A stretch of DNA of 27,976 nucleotides, from contig CALDPK010000012.1 of assembly GCA_937911855.1 (NCBI GenBank), positions 1 to 27,976 of the forward strand, written 5' to 3'. Positions 1 through 7,228 of the stretch are shown here, piece after piece. The DNA comes from an uncultured Trueperaceae bacterium. GTDB lineage: Bacteria; Deinococcota; Deinococci; Deinococcales; Trueperaceae. Each line of letters begins with the position of its first letter. Positions within the stretch are counted from its first letter, which is position 1. Both the position numbers and the translations under genes were made by a program. A model generated the notes under the pieces. The model was not told the DNA's origin. It did no database searches and was given only the letters and a program-made list of their open reading frames with translations.

Positions 1-675
1 GGAGATTGCAGTTATCCGGTCGTAACCGTCGCGGAACACTTCTTCGGCGCTGCGCCAGCCGATGTCAGGCCGGGTCGTGCCCCAGTTGAAGCCGTCCAGT
101 GCGAGCACGTCCACGTAGTCGTTACCGGGGAAGTAGTTCTCCATGCGGTTCCAGTCGGCTCGCGGCTCGTCGGTCACGTTCGGGGACCAGACCCACCTGG
201 CGTTCAGTGCACCTTCCGCCTGGAAGACGCTGACGATGCGCCGCCAGGCCTGCACCAGCAGCTCCGGCCGGCCGTGCCAGTTGTTCCAGTTGCCGTTCAT
301 CTCCGGGAAGGGACGAATGTAGACGGTGCGGCCGAACTCGCGCACACCGCGTGCCCAGGAGCGGATGTACGCGTCCTGCTGGCCGGAGGCGATCTGCTCA
401 AGCGACACCGTGTTCGACTCCCACGTGATGAGTGGCAGCCGGCGCTGCGCAGCGACACTGGCGACCAGGCTGGCGTCCCAGTCGTGTTCCCAGTTCATGT
501 ACCAGTGGATTATGTCCAGCTCGCGTCCCAGCAGCGCCTCGAGCCTGATCACCGCTTCGTCGCCGGCCCACACGCCGCCGTGAGTGAACGCGCCGAACAG
601 GAGCAGCGACGCAGGTGGTACCTGGGCCAACACGGGCGTCGCAGCCACAAGGATGAGGAGCAACGCGCGCCTCAC
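1..675 (-). CDS. Glycoside hydrolase family 26 (beta-mannanase-like), 3' end cut by window edge
   Basis: Reading the minus strand from GTG at 675 gives 225 residues, open to the window edge. A signal peptide (about residues 1-18, ending VLAQ) predicts export. The RPFPEMNGNW block at 121-130 carries the GH26 acid/base glutamate (E125), and WVWSPN at 161-166 is the other typical GH26 stretch. The nucleophile glutamate should lie beyond the edge. GH26 enzymes cut beta-mannans or mixed-linkage beta-glucans; the substrate cannot be told here. The GTG start overlaps the TGA of the solute-binding protein gene (GTGA), so the two are probably translated together and the enzyme may feed the importer. 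Family confident, specificity unknown. Confidence 0.85.
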   Translation of the reverse strand, partial: MRRALLLILVAATPVLAQVPPASLLLFGAFTHGGVWAGDEAVIRLEALLGRELDIIHWYMNWEHDWDASLVASVAAQRRLPLITWESNTVSLEQIASGQQDAYIRSWARGVREFGRTVYIRPFPEMNGNWNNWHGRPELLVQAWRRIVSVFQAEGALNARWVWSPNVTDEPRADWNRMENYFPGNDYVDVLALDGFNWGTTRPDIGWRSAEEVFRDGYDRITAIS

Positions 676-1928
676 GGCGCCCCCGCAGGCAGTCCGGTCA
701 GGAGGCGCAGCCTGTCTGCCAGCTGCGCAAGCGCCGGTCCCGCCGGCTCGTGACCGCTCAGGACGGAGCGCACGGCAAGGTGCGTTGCCCGCGACAGGCT
801 GGCCCAGAGTGGCCGGGCTATGCCCAGCGGCCGTTTGAGTCCTGCGGCGACCTCTGTGGGCCGCATTGCCGGCAGGAACGGGAGTGCAGCAAGGACTTCC
901 GGATGCGAGTAGAGGGCTGGCCGGGTGGGGATGCGTGCACCGTCAGCGGCGCCCCGTATCTGCTCGGCGTCACCTGTCAGGAACTCGACCAGGCGCAGTG
1001 CTTCCGCCCGGTTCAGGCTGTAGGCGCTGACCGCGAGTCCGGAGCCGCCGTACATGCCTGCCGGGCGAGCGCCTGGCAGGGCTGTCACACCGTAGCGGTC
1101 CCTGGCTCCCGGCTGTTCGTGCAGGTCGGCGAGCACGTTCTGCCAGTTGCGCATGAATGCTGCGTTACCGTTCATGAACTCAATGGCCGCGTCGCCCTCG
1201 TCATAGCCCAGCACCGCTGGCGGGCTTATGTCTCCGATCCAGTCGCGGGCGCGCTCCAGCATCTGAACGGCCGCGGGGTTGTTGACGGTGATTACGCCGG
1301 GCGGGTCTATGAGAGTGCCGGCACCCACGGAAGCCCACCATTCCATGGCGTTGACGGTCAGGCCTTCGTAGCTGCCGCCCTGCCACAGGAAGCCCCAGAA
1401 ATCCTCGTTGCTGGCGCGCTCTGCTGCCTGGATGGTGCGGGCCATGTGTTCGAGTTCTGACCAGGTAACCGGTGGTGCGAAGCCGTGCCGTTCCAGCAGG
1501 TCCTTCCGGTAGAACAGCACTCCCCGGGTGACGAACCAGGGCATGCTCACGAGCCGGCGATCCACCGTCAAAGGAGCGCGCAGCTCCGGATCGGTTAGAG
1601 CCGCTCCCGGCAGGCCGCTTAAGTCGACCAGGTGCGGCGCGAGTTCCTGGGTCCAGACGCTGTCGAGCTGCAGCACGTCGATCTCGGGTGTGGTCGCCTC
1701 GAAGAAGCTGCGCAGCAGCACAAGCCGGTCATCGGTGAGGTCCGGCATGAGCAGTATGCGGACGGTTATGTCAGGGTTGGCATGCATGAACCGTTCAGCG
1801 CCGGCCTGCAGCACCTCCAGGTCCTTGCCGCTGGTGCCCGTGGCTACGTTCAGGGTTACCTGAGCCGCTGCAGCTGAGGTCAGCTGCAAAGCTATCAGTA
1901 GCAGACTGCAGATGAGGCCATTCCTCAT
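672..1928 (-). CDS. Sugar-type ABC transporter solute-binding protein (family 1)
   Basis: The 418-residue product has a cleavable signal peptide (residues 1-22, ending SAAAA) without a lipobox cysteine, so it should be free in the periplasm. Its body resembles MalE/family 1 binding proteins: TLNVATGTSGKDLEVLQAGAERF near the N-terminus, the acidic hinge region around EIDVLQLDSVW, and W-rich segments typical of sugar binding. It would capture an oligosaccharide for an ABC importer; no permease or ATPase gene is adjacent in the window. A strong CCCTCCC complement (GGGAGGG, 1933-1939) sits just ahead of the ATG. The stop overlaps the GTG of the GH26 gene, which suggests that the ligand derives from a beta-mannan or beta-glucan. 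That substrate link is inference. Confidence 0.85.
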   Translation of the reverse strand: MRNGLICSLLLIALQLTSAAAAQVTLNVATGTSGKDLEVLQAGAERFMHANPDITVRILLMPDLTDDRLVLLRSFFEATTPEIDVLQLDSVWTQELAPHLVDLSGLPGAALTDPELRAPLTVDRRLVSMPWFVTRGVLFYRKDLLERHGFAPPVTWSELEHMARTIQAAERASNEDFWGFLWQGGSYEGLTVNAMEWWASVGAGTLIDPPGVITVNNPAAVQMLERARDWIGDISPPAVLGYDEGDAAIEFMNGNAAFMRNWQNVLADLHEQPGARDRYGVTALPGARPAGMYGGSGLAVSAYSLNRAEALRLVEFLTGDAEQIRGAADGARIPTRPALYSHPEVLAALPFLPAMRPTEVAAGLKRPLGIARPLWASLSRATHLAVRSVLSGHEPAGPALAQLADRLRLLTGLPAGAP

Positions 1929-1954
1929 GCCGCCCTCCCGGGATGATTACCCCG

Positions 1955-1963
1955 AGGTTAGCA
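1955..1963 (-). promoter_or_regulatory. Extended -10 promoter of the solute-binding protein gene
   Basis: On the minus strand this reads TGCTAACCT, an extended -10 (TGn plus TANNNT), 26 bases before the ATG with a Shine-Dalgarno between. No good -35 hexamer is visible. The same nine bases occur at 9896-9904. Confidence 0.45.
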
Positions 1964-2002
1964 GCTGGAGAATGATGATGGTGCGACCACGTCACCGGCC
2001 GG

Positions 2003-2722
2003 CTAGTCGAACAGTCCCGCCGAATCCCGCTGGGTCATGATGCCGATGAGGCCCTGGTTGCGCTTGCCGTGTTCGGTCACGAGCAGCGCCTCGAGCTGTG
2101 GGTTCTTCACGAACAGGAAGGCCGCCTCGTCCACCGGCATGTTCCGCGGCACGAAATCGACGTTCTGCCGGTCTTTCTGGAACTTCAGCAGCTGGCTGAT
2201 GGTGACGTCATCGAAGTTGACCGACGGGCCGTTGTGACCGCTGTTGACCGCCAGCCAGGCGAGCACGCCCTTGCTGGTTATGAGCCCGGAGAAGCTGTCG
2301 CCAGCGTATACCGGCAGCTGGTTGATTCGTTTCTCGCGCACGGTTTCCAGCATCTCGCTGAGGCTGCTCTGTTCGCCGATCACGAACACGTCACGTTCAG
2401 CGACGTTCTGCACGGTGCGGGGTTGCAGCAGCCGGTCGCGGACCGCCTGGATCTCGCGTACGACCTCGATCGCCGGGATGGATATGTAACGGAACCGGTC
2501 GAAACGCTCATGGACGATCACGTTGCGCAGTTCGGCGAAAGCGCGCAGCGATTCGGCGTCACGGCGCCACCACGGGTGACTTGAGGCGTAGCGGTCAACG
2601 AGCGACCGGAACGAGTTGTTGCGGTCGACGTTGAGGCGGTTGCGCAGCTCACGGTCGATGGCGTTGAAGGCCACCAGGAACTCTTCGGCGCGTTCCGGTT
2701 CTGACTGAAATTCGTCGCTCAC
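2003..2722 (-). CDS. HEPN-like domain fused to a pair of CBS domains
   Basis: The 239-residue protein has no signal peptide and should be cytoplasmic. Residues 1-100 are helical and contain R66-NVIV-H71, matching the R-X4-6-H motif of HEPN domains, many of which are RNases; the preceding FAEL and following ERFDRF fit the usual setting. Residues about 104-160 and 184-235 form two CBS repeats (TVQNVAERDVFVIGEQSSLSE; LITSKGVL; GLIGIMTQRD), which usually sense adenine nucleotides. The start is GTG (MSDEFQSE), seven bases after a minus-strand TAACAT, suggesting a leaderless message. CBS pair is confident; HEPN rests on one motif and helical character, and ligand and activity are unknown. No MNT antitoxin partner is adjacent. 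Confidence 0.72.
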   Translation of the reverse strand: MSDEFQSEPERAEEFLVAFNAIDRELRNRLNVDRNNSFRSLVDRYASSHPWWRRDAESLRAFAELRNVIVHERFDRFRYISIPAIEVVREIQAVRDRLLQPRTVQNVAERDVFVIGEQSSLSEMLETVREKRINQLPVYAGDSFSGLITSKGVLAWLAVNSGHNGPSVNFDDVTISQLLKFQKDRQNVDFVPRNMPVDEAAFLFVKNPQLEALLVTEHGKRNQGLIGIMTQRDSAGLFD

Positions 2723-2729
2723 TGGCCGG

Positions 2730-2738
2730 ATGTTAACA
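2730..2738 (-). promoter_or_regulatory. Extended -10, leaderless type, for the HEPN-CBS gene
   Basis: Minus strand TGTTAACAT, with TAACAT ending seven bases before the GTG start codon. That spacing would start the transcript at or next to the start codon, and no Shine-Dalgarno is present. Confidence 0.5.
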
Positions 2739-2749
2739 GGGCCGCCCGC

Positions 2750-4138
2750 TCAGGCGGGCTGGCGTGCCTGCTGCCACATGGCCCAGCCGGGGTAGTTGCC
2801 GTCCACTTCGCGGGCGTCGAAACCCTGTTCCCGCAGGGCACTGGCGATGAGCGTGGCGCGCGCGCCACTCTGGCAGTAGACGGCGATCGTGCGGTCCCGA
2901 GGCAGGCTGGCCAGGTTGCTCATGACCCTTCCTGCGTGCAGCTGCAGCGCCCCGGGGATGTTTCCGGCATCGAACTCGCTGCGGCTGCGGACGTCCAGTA
3001 CCTTCATGTCGGCAAGTCCTTCAAGGTCCGCAGGCGCGAGCAGTGGCGCTTCGGAGGAGGGCAGGTCGGCCAGGCTGGTGATGAAACCCGCTACGTCATC
3101 AACGCCTATGCGCAGCAGGCCGTCCCTGAGCCGCGTGGCGTGCTCGGCGTCTGCTGCCAGCAGCACCAGCGGTTCCTGATCTGTTTCCGGATTGATGACG
3201 TAACTTGCGTACGTCACGAACTTGCCGCCGGCCGGTATCTGAACCGCGCCCTGGGCGCTGCCCTGATTGAACGCGCTGGCTGCGCGGGTGTCGATCAGCC
3301 TGTAAGCTCCGTCAGCAACGTCGGCAGCGGCGAGTTCAGGCAGCAGCGGCAGCTCGCCCAGCAGGGCAGGTCCTGCGCGGTTGAGGCGTTTCATGCGGCC
3401 GAAGTAGTGCGGGGCGTCAGGCTGGCCGGACAGCAGCTCTTCTATGAAACCGTCCTCGTCGCCACTCGCCAGGTAGCCGGCCCACCAGGCGAAGCGCCGC
3501 TCGTAGCCGACGGTAGTACTGGCCACGCTGCCCAGGGCCTTGCCGCAGGCGCTGCCGGCACCATGGCCGGGCCAGACCTGCACGAAGTCGGGCAGCGCCA
3601 GGAAGCGGTCACGCAGCGAGGCGAACAGCTGGCGGGCTCCCTCGAAGCGGCTGTCCTCGTAACCGGCGGCCTCGTCAAGCAGGTCGGGCCGGCCCACGTC
3701 GCCGACGAACACGAAGTCCCCGGTCAGCAGGAAGCCGGGCTCCTGTGCCGTGGCGTGATCCTGGACCAGGAAGCTCACGTGTTCCGGAGTGTGCCCGGGC
3801 GTGTGCAGTACCGTGAGTTCGACCTGGCCGATCCGGATAACGTCCTGATGTTTCAGACCCTCATGCGGGAAACCGTAAAGCCAGTCCGGGCCGCCTTCAT
3901 CCGAGAGCAGCAGCCGGGCACCGGTGGCTTCGGCCAGTTCGCGGGCGCCTGAAAGGTAATCAGCGTGAATGTGCGTCTCCGTTACGGCGGTGATCTTCAG
4001 CTTGCGCTTCCGCGCTTCTTCGACATACTCGGCAATGTCCCGCCGGGGATCGACAATCACTGCTTCGCCCGCCTGCTCGCAACCGATCAGGTAACTGCCC
4101 TGCGCCAGGTCGGAATCATAGAACTGCCTGAAAATCAT
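2750..4138 (-). CDS. Metallo-beta-lactamase-fold persulfide dioxygenase-like protein with two rhodanese domains
   Basis: This 462-residue cytoplasmic protein has an ETHE1/glyoxalase II-type domain (about 1-245): H56-x-H58-x-D60 in THIHADY, H115 in HTPGH, D141 in LTGD and H192 in WPGHG are the metal ligands. THIHADY has Tyr where hydrolases have His, as usual in the persulfide dioxygenase group. Two rhodanese repeats follow: about 270-358 lacks the catalytic cysteine (VLLAADAEH), while 372-462 keeps it as C422 in VYCQSGAR. The likely role is sulfide/persulfide oxidation and sulfur transfer. A GGAGAGGAAGG stretch precedes the ATG. The upstream neighbour on the same strand is the sigma4-like gene, 103 bases away. 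Confidence 0.88.
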   Translation of the reverse strand: MIFRQFYDSDLAQGSYLIGCEQAGEAVIVDPRRDIAEYVEEARKRKLKITAVTETHIHADYLSGARELAEATGARLLLSDEGGPDWLYGFPHEGLKHQDVIRIGQVELTVLHTPGHTPEHVSFLVQDHATAQEPGFLLTGDFVFVGDVGRPDLLDEAAGYEDSRFEGARQLFASLRDRFLALPDFVQVWPGHGAGSACGKALGSVASTTVGYERRFAWWAGYLASGDEDGFIEELLSGQPDAPHYFGRMKRLNRAGPALLGELPLLPELAAADVADGAYRLIDTRAASAFNQGSAQGAVQIPAGGKFVTYASYVINPETDQEPLVLLAADAEHATRLRDGLLRIGVDDVAGFITSLADLPSSEAPLLAPADLEGLADMKVLDVRSRSEFDAGNIPGALQLHAGRVMSNLASLPRDRTIAVYCQSGARATLIASALREQGFDAREVDGNYPGWAMWQQARQPA

Positions 4139-4194
4139 GGCCTTCCTCTCCGGGCCGGCAGATGTTTCTCTGTCCCGGCCGTCGTCCTGACTTG

Positions 4195-4223
4195 GTTCTA
4201 ACGCGCCGGGAGCCGCGTCACAA
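4195..4223 (-). promoter_or_regulatory. Possible promoter of the MBL-rhodanese gene
   Basis: On the minus strand TTGTGA (4218-4223) and TAGAAC (4195-4200) are separated by 17 bases, about 56 bases before the ATG. The -35 is good and the -10 imperfect, so this is a candidate only. Confidence 0.4.
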
Positions 4224-4241
4224 GCGCTGTTGTTACGAAAC

Positions 4242-5366
4242 TCAGCCGCGGAGCGCCTGGGGCGCCGCCCTCACCGTGTATTTGCCGGCCGGTGTGAGCC
4301 GGAACGCCTCGTCGCGGGCCAGGAGCGCCTGGATGGTGGCCGGGCGTGCAACCCGGGTGAGCCGCGCCATTATCTCGTCCAGGGCGAGCGGTTCATCGGT
4401 CTCGGCCAGCAGCGCCAGGACGGCGTCACGGTTGTTGCGGTGGCCGTCGCCGACCTCGCGCAGCTGCCACACGCCGTTGCGCCCAGCGTTCTGGAACAGG
4501 TCGAGGCCCGGCCGGGAGACTATGCCCAGGACGTCACGCCCTGTGATCCCCTCGAAGCGGTCGGGCCAGATGCGGATGAGTGCACTCGCCATCTGGCTGA
4601 AGTGCCAGGTGCGGATGCCGTTGTCGGCGAGGAACCTGGCCAGGGCCACGAGCCGGTCGGCGTTGTTCCAGCGGCGCCAGCCCAGCACGCCGCCCCTGAA
4701 ATGCACCAGCTGCGGTTCGAAGCCGGCGGCCAGCCTCAGGTCGCCCGCGGTTACGCCCATCCTGCGCGCCACCTCGCCGACGGTCCGGAAGCGTGGTTCC
4801 TGCTCGAACAGCGCAGCAAGCCGCTCGGTGCAGCAGCTGTCGCTGCGCAGTACCCACACGCCTTCTTCAAGCTCGTGCGTCTCGAGTTTCTGGTGCGTCA
4901 CTGCCGACAGGGCGCGCACCATGAACCGCCACAGGTCGTCGCCTGACGCTTCCGGCCAGATCTGCGACCTGCAGTCGGGCAGGGCAGCGACGCACAGGCC
5001 ACGTCCGGCCAGCCATTCTTCGTAGCGGGCCAGGAGCGCGTAGTTCGCCCTGAACCGCCTGGTGGCCCGCGCCTCGAGCTGCCGGACGCGCTCCCGGGTG
5101 ATGCCGCCCAGGAACTCGCCGGTGCGTTCCAGGGTGTCGCCTTCAACCCAGCGGCGGTGCAGCAGGCTGCGCTCCCGCTCGTTAAGCAGTCCCAGGAGCT
5201 CGTCCACTGCCGGAGCCAGTTTCGGGGCAGCCGGCACCGCCTGCGAGGCTGCCGCCGGTTCCAGCTTCGAAAGCGGACCTGACCATTCCGGCGGGAGGGG
5301 GTACCGCCTGTAACCCTTACCTTGTTGCACCATCCGTACCTGCCTTGCCGGCACCTCGCGACGCAT
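4242..5366 (-). CDS. DNA-binding protein with a sigma-70 region 4-like helix-turn-helix
   Basis: The 374-residue protein carries a region 4-like segment at about 57-107 ending in GITRERVRQLEARATRRFR, nearly the recognition helix of housekeeping sigma factors. Regions 2 and 3 are absent, so it cannot be a normal sigma factor. Residues 110-305 are unrecognised, with possible winged-helix repeats (TVGEVARRMGVTAGDLRLAAG at 195-215). Residues 313-365 (DAVLALLAETDEPLALDEIMARL) resemble a HARE-HTH or other winged helix. It probably binds DNA or RNA polymerase as a regulator. Start is uncertain: ATG at 5366 lacks a good ribosome site, while ATG at 5333 has AGGCAGG five bases upstream. Function unknown. 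Confidence 0.75.
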   Translation of the reverse strand: MRREVPARQVRMVQQGKGYRRYPLPPEWSGPLSKLEPAAASQAVPAAPKLAPAVDELLGLLNERERSLLHRRWVEGDTLERTGEFLGGITRERVRQLEARATRRFRANYALLARYEEWLAGRGLCVAALPDCRSQIWPEASGDDLWRFMVRALSAVTHQKLETHELEEGVWVLRSDSCCTERLAALFEQEPRFRTVGEVARRMGVTAGDLRLAAGFEPQLVHFRGGVLGWRRWNNADRLVALARFLADNGIRTWHFSQMASALIRIWPDRFEGITGRDVLGIVSRPGLDLFQNAGRNGVWQLREVGDGHRNNRDAVLALLAETDEPLALDEIMARLTRVARPATIQALLARDEAFRLTPAGKYTVRAAPQALRG

Positions 5367-5420
5367 AACAACCAGCTGTCGCTGATCTGCCTGAACTATT
5401 CAGCCTAATGTTTGAACAGG

Positions 5421-5429
5421 ATCATACCA
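5421..5429 (-). promoter_or_regulatory. Possible extended -10 for the sigma4-like gene
   Basis: Minus strand TGGTATGAT, an extended -10 lying 55 bases before ATG 5366 and 88 before ATG 5333. The -35 is weak. Confidence 0.35.
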
Positions 5430-5470
5430 GAGTTGAGTGCATTTGCGCAGCCGCGGGCCGCGTAGGGAGC

Positions 5471-5510
5471 GGCAATTGCCGGGTTGCATGCATAGGCTGC
5501 GTGCTATATT
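5471..5510 (+). promoter_or_regulatory. Promoter and candidate operator for the peptide ABC operon
   Basis: TATATT (5505-5510) is a plausible -10, with TTGCAT (5484-5489) as a -35 at a short 15-base spacing. Just upstream lies the perfect palindrome GGCAATTGCC (5471-5480), which could be an operator. The rest of the 5367-5584 gap shows nothing else clear. Confidence 0.4.
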
Positions 5511-5584
5511 CAGGGCCACGAGTCTGGTCGCAGAGAATAAGAAACACAGCTACTGCGGACTTGTATACCTTCAGGAGGTCATGA

Positions 5585-7144
5585 ATGAAAAAATACTTGG
5601 CAATTGCGGCACTGGTGGCCAGTGTCAGCGTGGGCGCAGCCCAGACCCTGGTCGTCGGCCAGTCCGGCCTGCCCGTCACGCTGGACATCAGCCAGGACGG
5701 CAACTCACTCACCCCCGCCATCCAGATCGTTGAACGACTGGTCGGCTTCGGACAGGGCACGGCCGAGATCGAGCCGCTGCTCGCCACCGACTGGGAAGCC
5801 AATGAGGACGCTACCGTCTGGACCTTCAACCTGCGCGAAGGCGTCAGCTTCAGCGACGGCACGCCGTTCGACGCTGAAGCGGTCAAGTTCAACTTCGACC
5901 GCTGGAACCACCTTGACCACGAGCACAACTACTCGGATCAGGGCAAGAACTACACCTCCTACACGTACGTCTTCGGCGCCCACCACGGCGAAGAGGGCTA
6001 CCAGATCGAGTCGGTCGACGTCATCGACGACATGACCGTTGAGTTCACCCTCACCGGTTCGTACGGTTACTTCCCGCAGCAGCTGGCCAGCGCCTACTTC
6101 GGCCTGCACAGCCCGACCGCGATCGCCGAAGCCGGCCTCGAGTACGGCAGCCCCAGCGTGGGTGCAGTCGGTACCGGCCCGTTCGTCTTCAGCGAGTGGA
6201 TCGACGGCGACCGTGTCGTCCTGAACCGCAATGACGACTACTGGGGTCAGGTAGCCGGCGTGGAGCAGATCGTCTTCCGCGGCATCGAATCACCGACCAC
6301 CCGCCTCGCTGAACTGGAAGCAGGCAGCATCGACATGGCACTCAACCTCTCGCCCGAGAACTACGAAGTCGTCGCCTCGAGCAGCGAATTCCGTCCCGTT
6401 TCGGCCGAGTCGGACCTCGTGCTCGGCTACCTCGGCCTGCACCAGGCCAACGAGCCGTTCGATGACATCCGCGTGCGCCAGGCGTTCGCCTACGCCATCG
6501 ACAAGGAAGCCATCGTCGACGCGTTCTACGGCGAACTCGGCAGCGTTGCCAACGAGTTCGTGCCGCCCGGCCTCTCCGGCCGCCTGAACCAGGATCCGTA
6601 CCCGTACGATCCCGAGCGCGCCCGTGAGCTCCTGGCCGAAGCAGGCTACCCTGACGGTTTCGACACCGAATTCTGGTACATGCCCGTATCCCGCCCCTAC
6701 TACCCCGCACCGCGTGACATCGCTGAGGCCACCGTCAGCTTCCTGGCTGAAGTAGGCATCAACGCCGAACTGCACACCGAGGACTGGGGCATCTACCTGG
6801 AGAACTACCTGGACGGCAAGTACCCGATCTACATGCTCGGCTGGAGCGCCGACTTCGCTGATCCGGACAACTTCATCTCCTCGTTCTTCAACGCAGCGAA
6901 CGCCCAGGGCTTCGGTTACGACAACCCTGAGTTCTTCCAGATGATCTCCGATGCACAGCAGGCCGGCAGCCTCGAGGAGCGCGAAGCCCTGTACCGCCAG
7001 ATCGCGCAGACCATCCATGACGACCTGCCCGCACTGCCGCTGGTAAACCCCAGCACGCTCAACGGTGTCCGCAACAATGTAGAGGGCTTCTACCCGAACG
7101 CCCTCGGCAGCACGGTCCCGTTCAACACCATCACCAAGGACTGA
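5585..7144 (+). CDS. Peptide-type ABC transporter solute-binding protein (family 5)
   Basis: The 519-residue product begins with a signal peptide (MKKYLAIAALVASVSVGAAQ) without a lipobox, so the mature protein should be periplasmic. The family 5 (DppA/OppA) signature is clear: VWTFNLREGVSFSDGTPFDA with FNFDRW, GTGPFVFSEW, and the C-terminal YRQIAQTIHDDLPALPL. It would bind a peptide or similar ligand and hand it to the two permeases downstream. The start at 5585 is set by AGGAGG at 5573-5578 and by the signal peptide; an out-of-frame ATG four bases earlier is ignored. An 84-base gap with a strong hairpin separates it from the permeases, fitting higher expression of the binding protein. The ligand cannot be told. 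Confidence 0.93.
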   Translation: MKKYLAIAALVASVSVGAAQTLVVGQSGLPVTLDISQDGNSLTPAIQIVERLVGFGQGTAEIEPLLATDWEANEDATVWTFNLREGVSFSDGTPFDAEAVKFNFDRWNHLDHEHNYSDQGKNYTSYTYVFGAHHGEEGYQIESVDVIDDMTVEFTLTGSYGYFPQQLASAYFGLHSPTAIAEAGLEYGSPSVGAVGTGPFVFSEWIDGDRVVLNRNDDYWGQVAGVEQIVFRGIESPTTRLAELEAGSIDMALNLSPENYEVVASSSEFRPVSAESDLVLGYLGLHQANEPFDDIRVRQAFAYAIDKEAIVDAFYGELGSVANEFVPPGLSGRLNQDPYPYDPERARELLAEAGYPDGFDTEFWYMPVSRPYYPAPRDIAEATVSFLAEVGINAELHTEDWGIYLENYLDGKYPIYMLGWSADFADPDNFISSFFNAANAQGFGYDNPEFFQMISDAQQAGSLEEREALYRQIAQTIHDDLPALPLVNPSTLNGVRNNVEGFYPNALGSTVPFNTITKD

Positions 7145-7166
7145 GTTCACAGAACAGCCGCTTTTC

Positions 7167-7201
7167 CTGCGGTGGGCAGCCAACCCGGCTTCCCACCGCA
7201 G
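7167..7201 (+). terminator. Strong hairpin between binding protein and permease genes
   Basis: CTGCGGTGGG (7167-7176) pairs perfectly with CCCACCGCAG (7192-7201), and AGCC/GGCT extends the stem inward past one mismatch, closing on a five-base loop. No T tract follows. It is more likely an mRNA-stabilising or partial-attenuation stem that raises binding protein over permease than a full terminator. Confidence 0.7.
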
Positions 7202-7228
7202 ATCACGAAACAAGCTCGGGGTATTTAA

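Noticed and set aside
2003..2722. HEPN-CBS gene as a toxin of a toxin-antitoxin module
   Set aside because: No adjacent MNT nucleotidyltransferase or other small antitoxin gene; CBS fusion suggests regulation by ligand.
2936..3952. Plus-strand open frame of 338 codons
   Set aside because: Antisense to the metallo-beta-lactamase/rhodanese gene, which has complete metal and Cys motifs.
5437..5733. Upstream open frame overlapping the start of the peptide-binding protein
   Set aside because: No family similarity, and the ribosome site at 5573-5578 serves ATG 5585.
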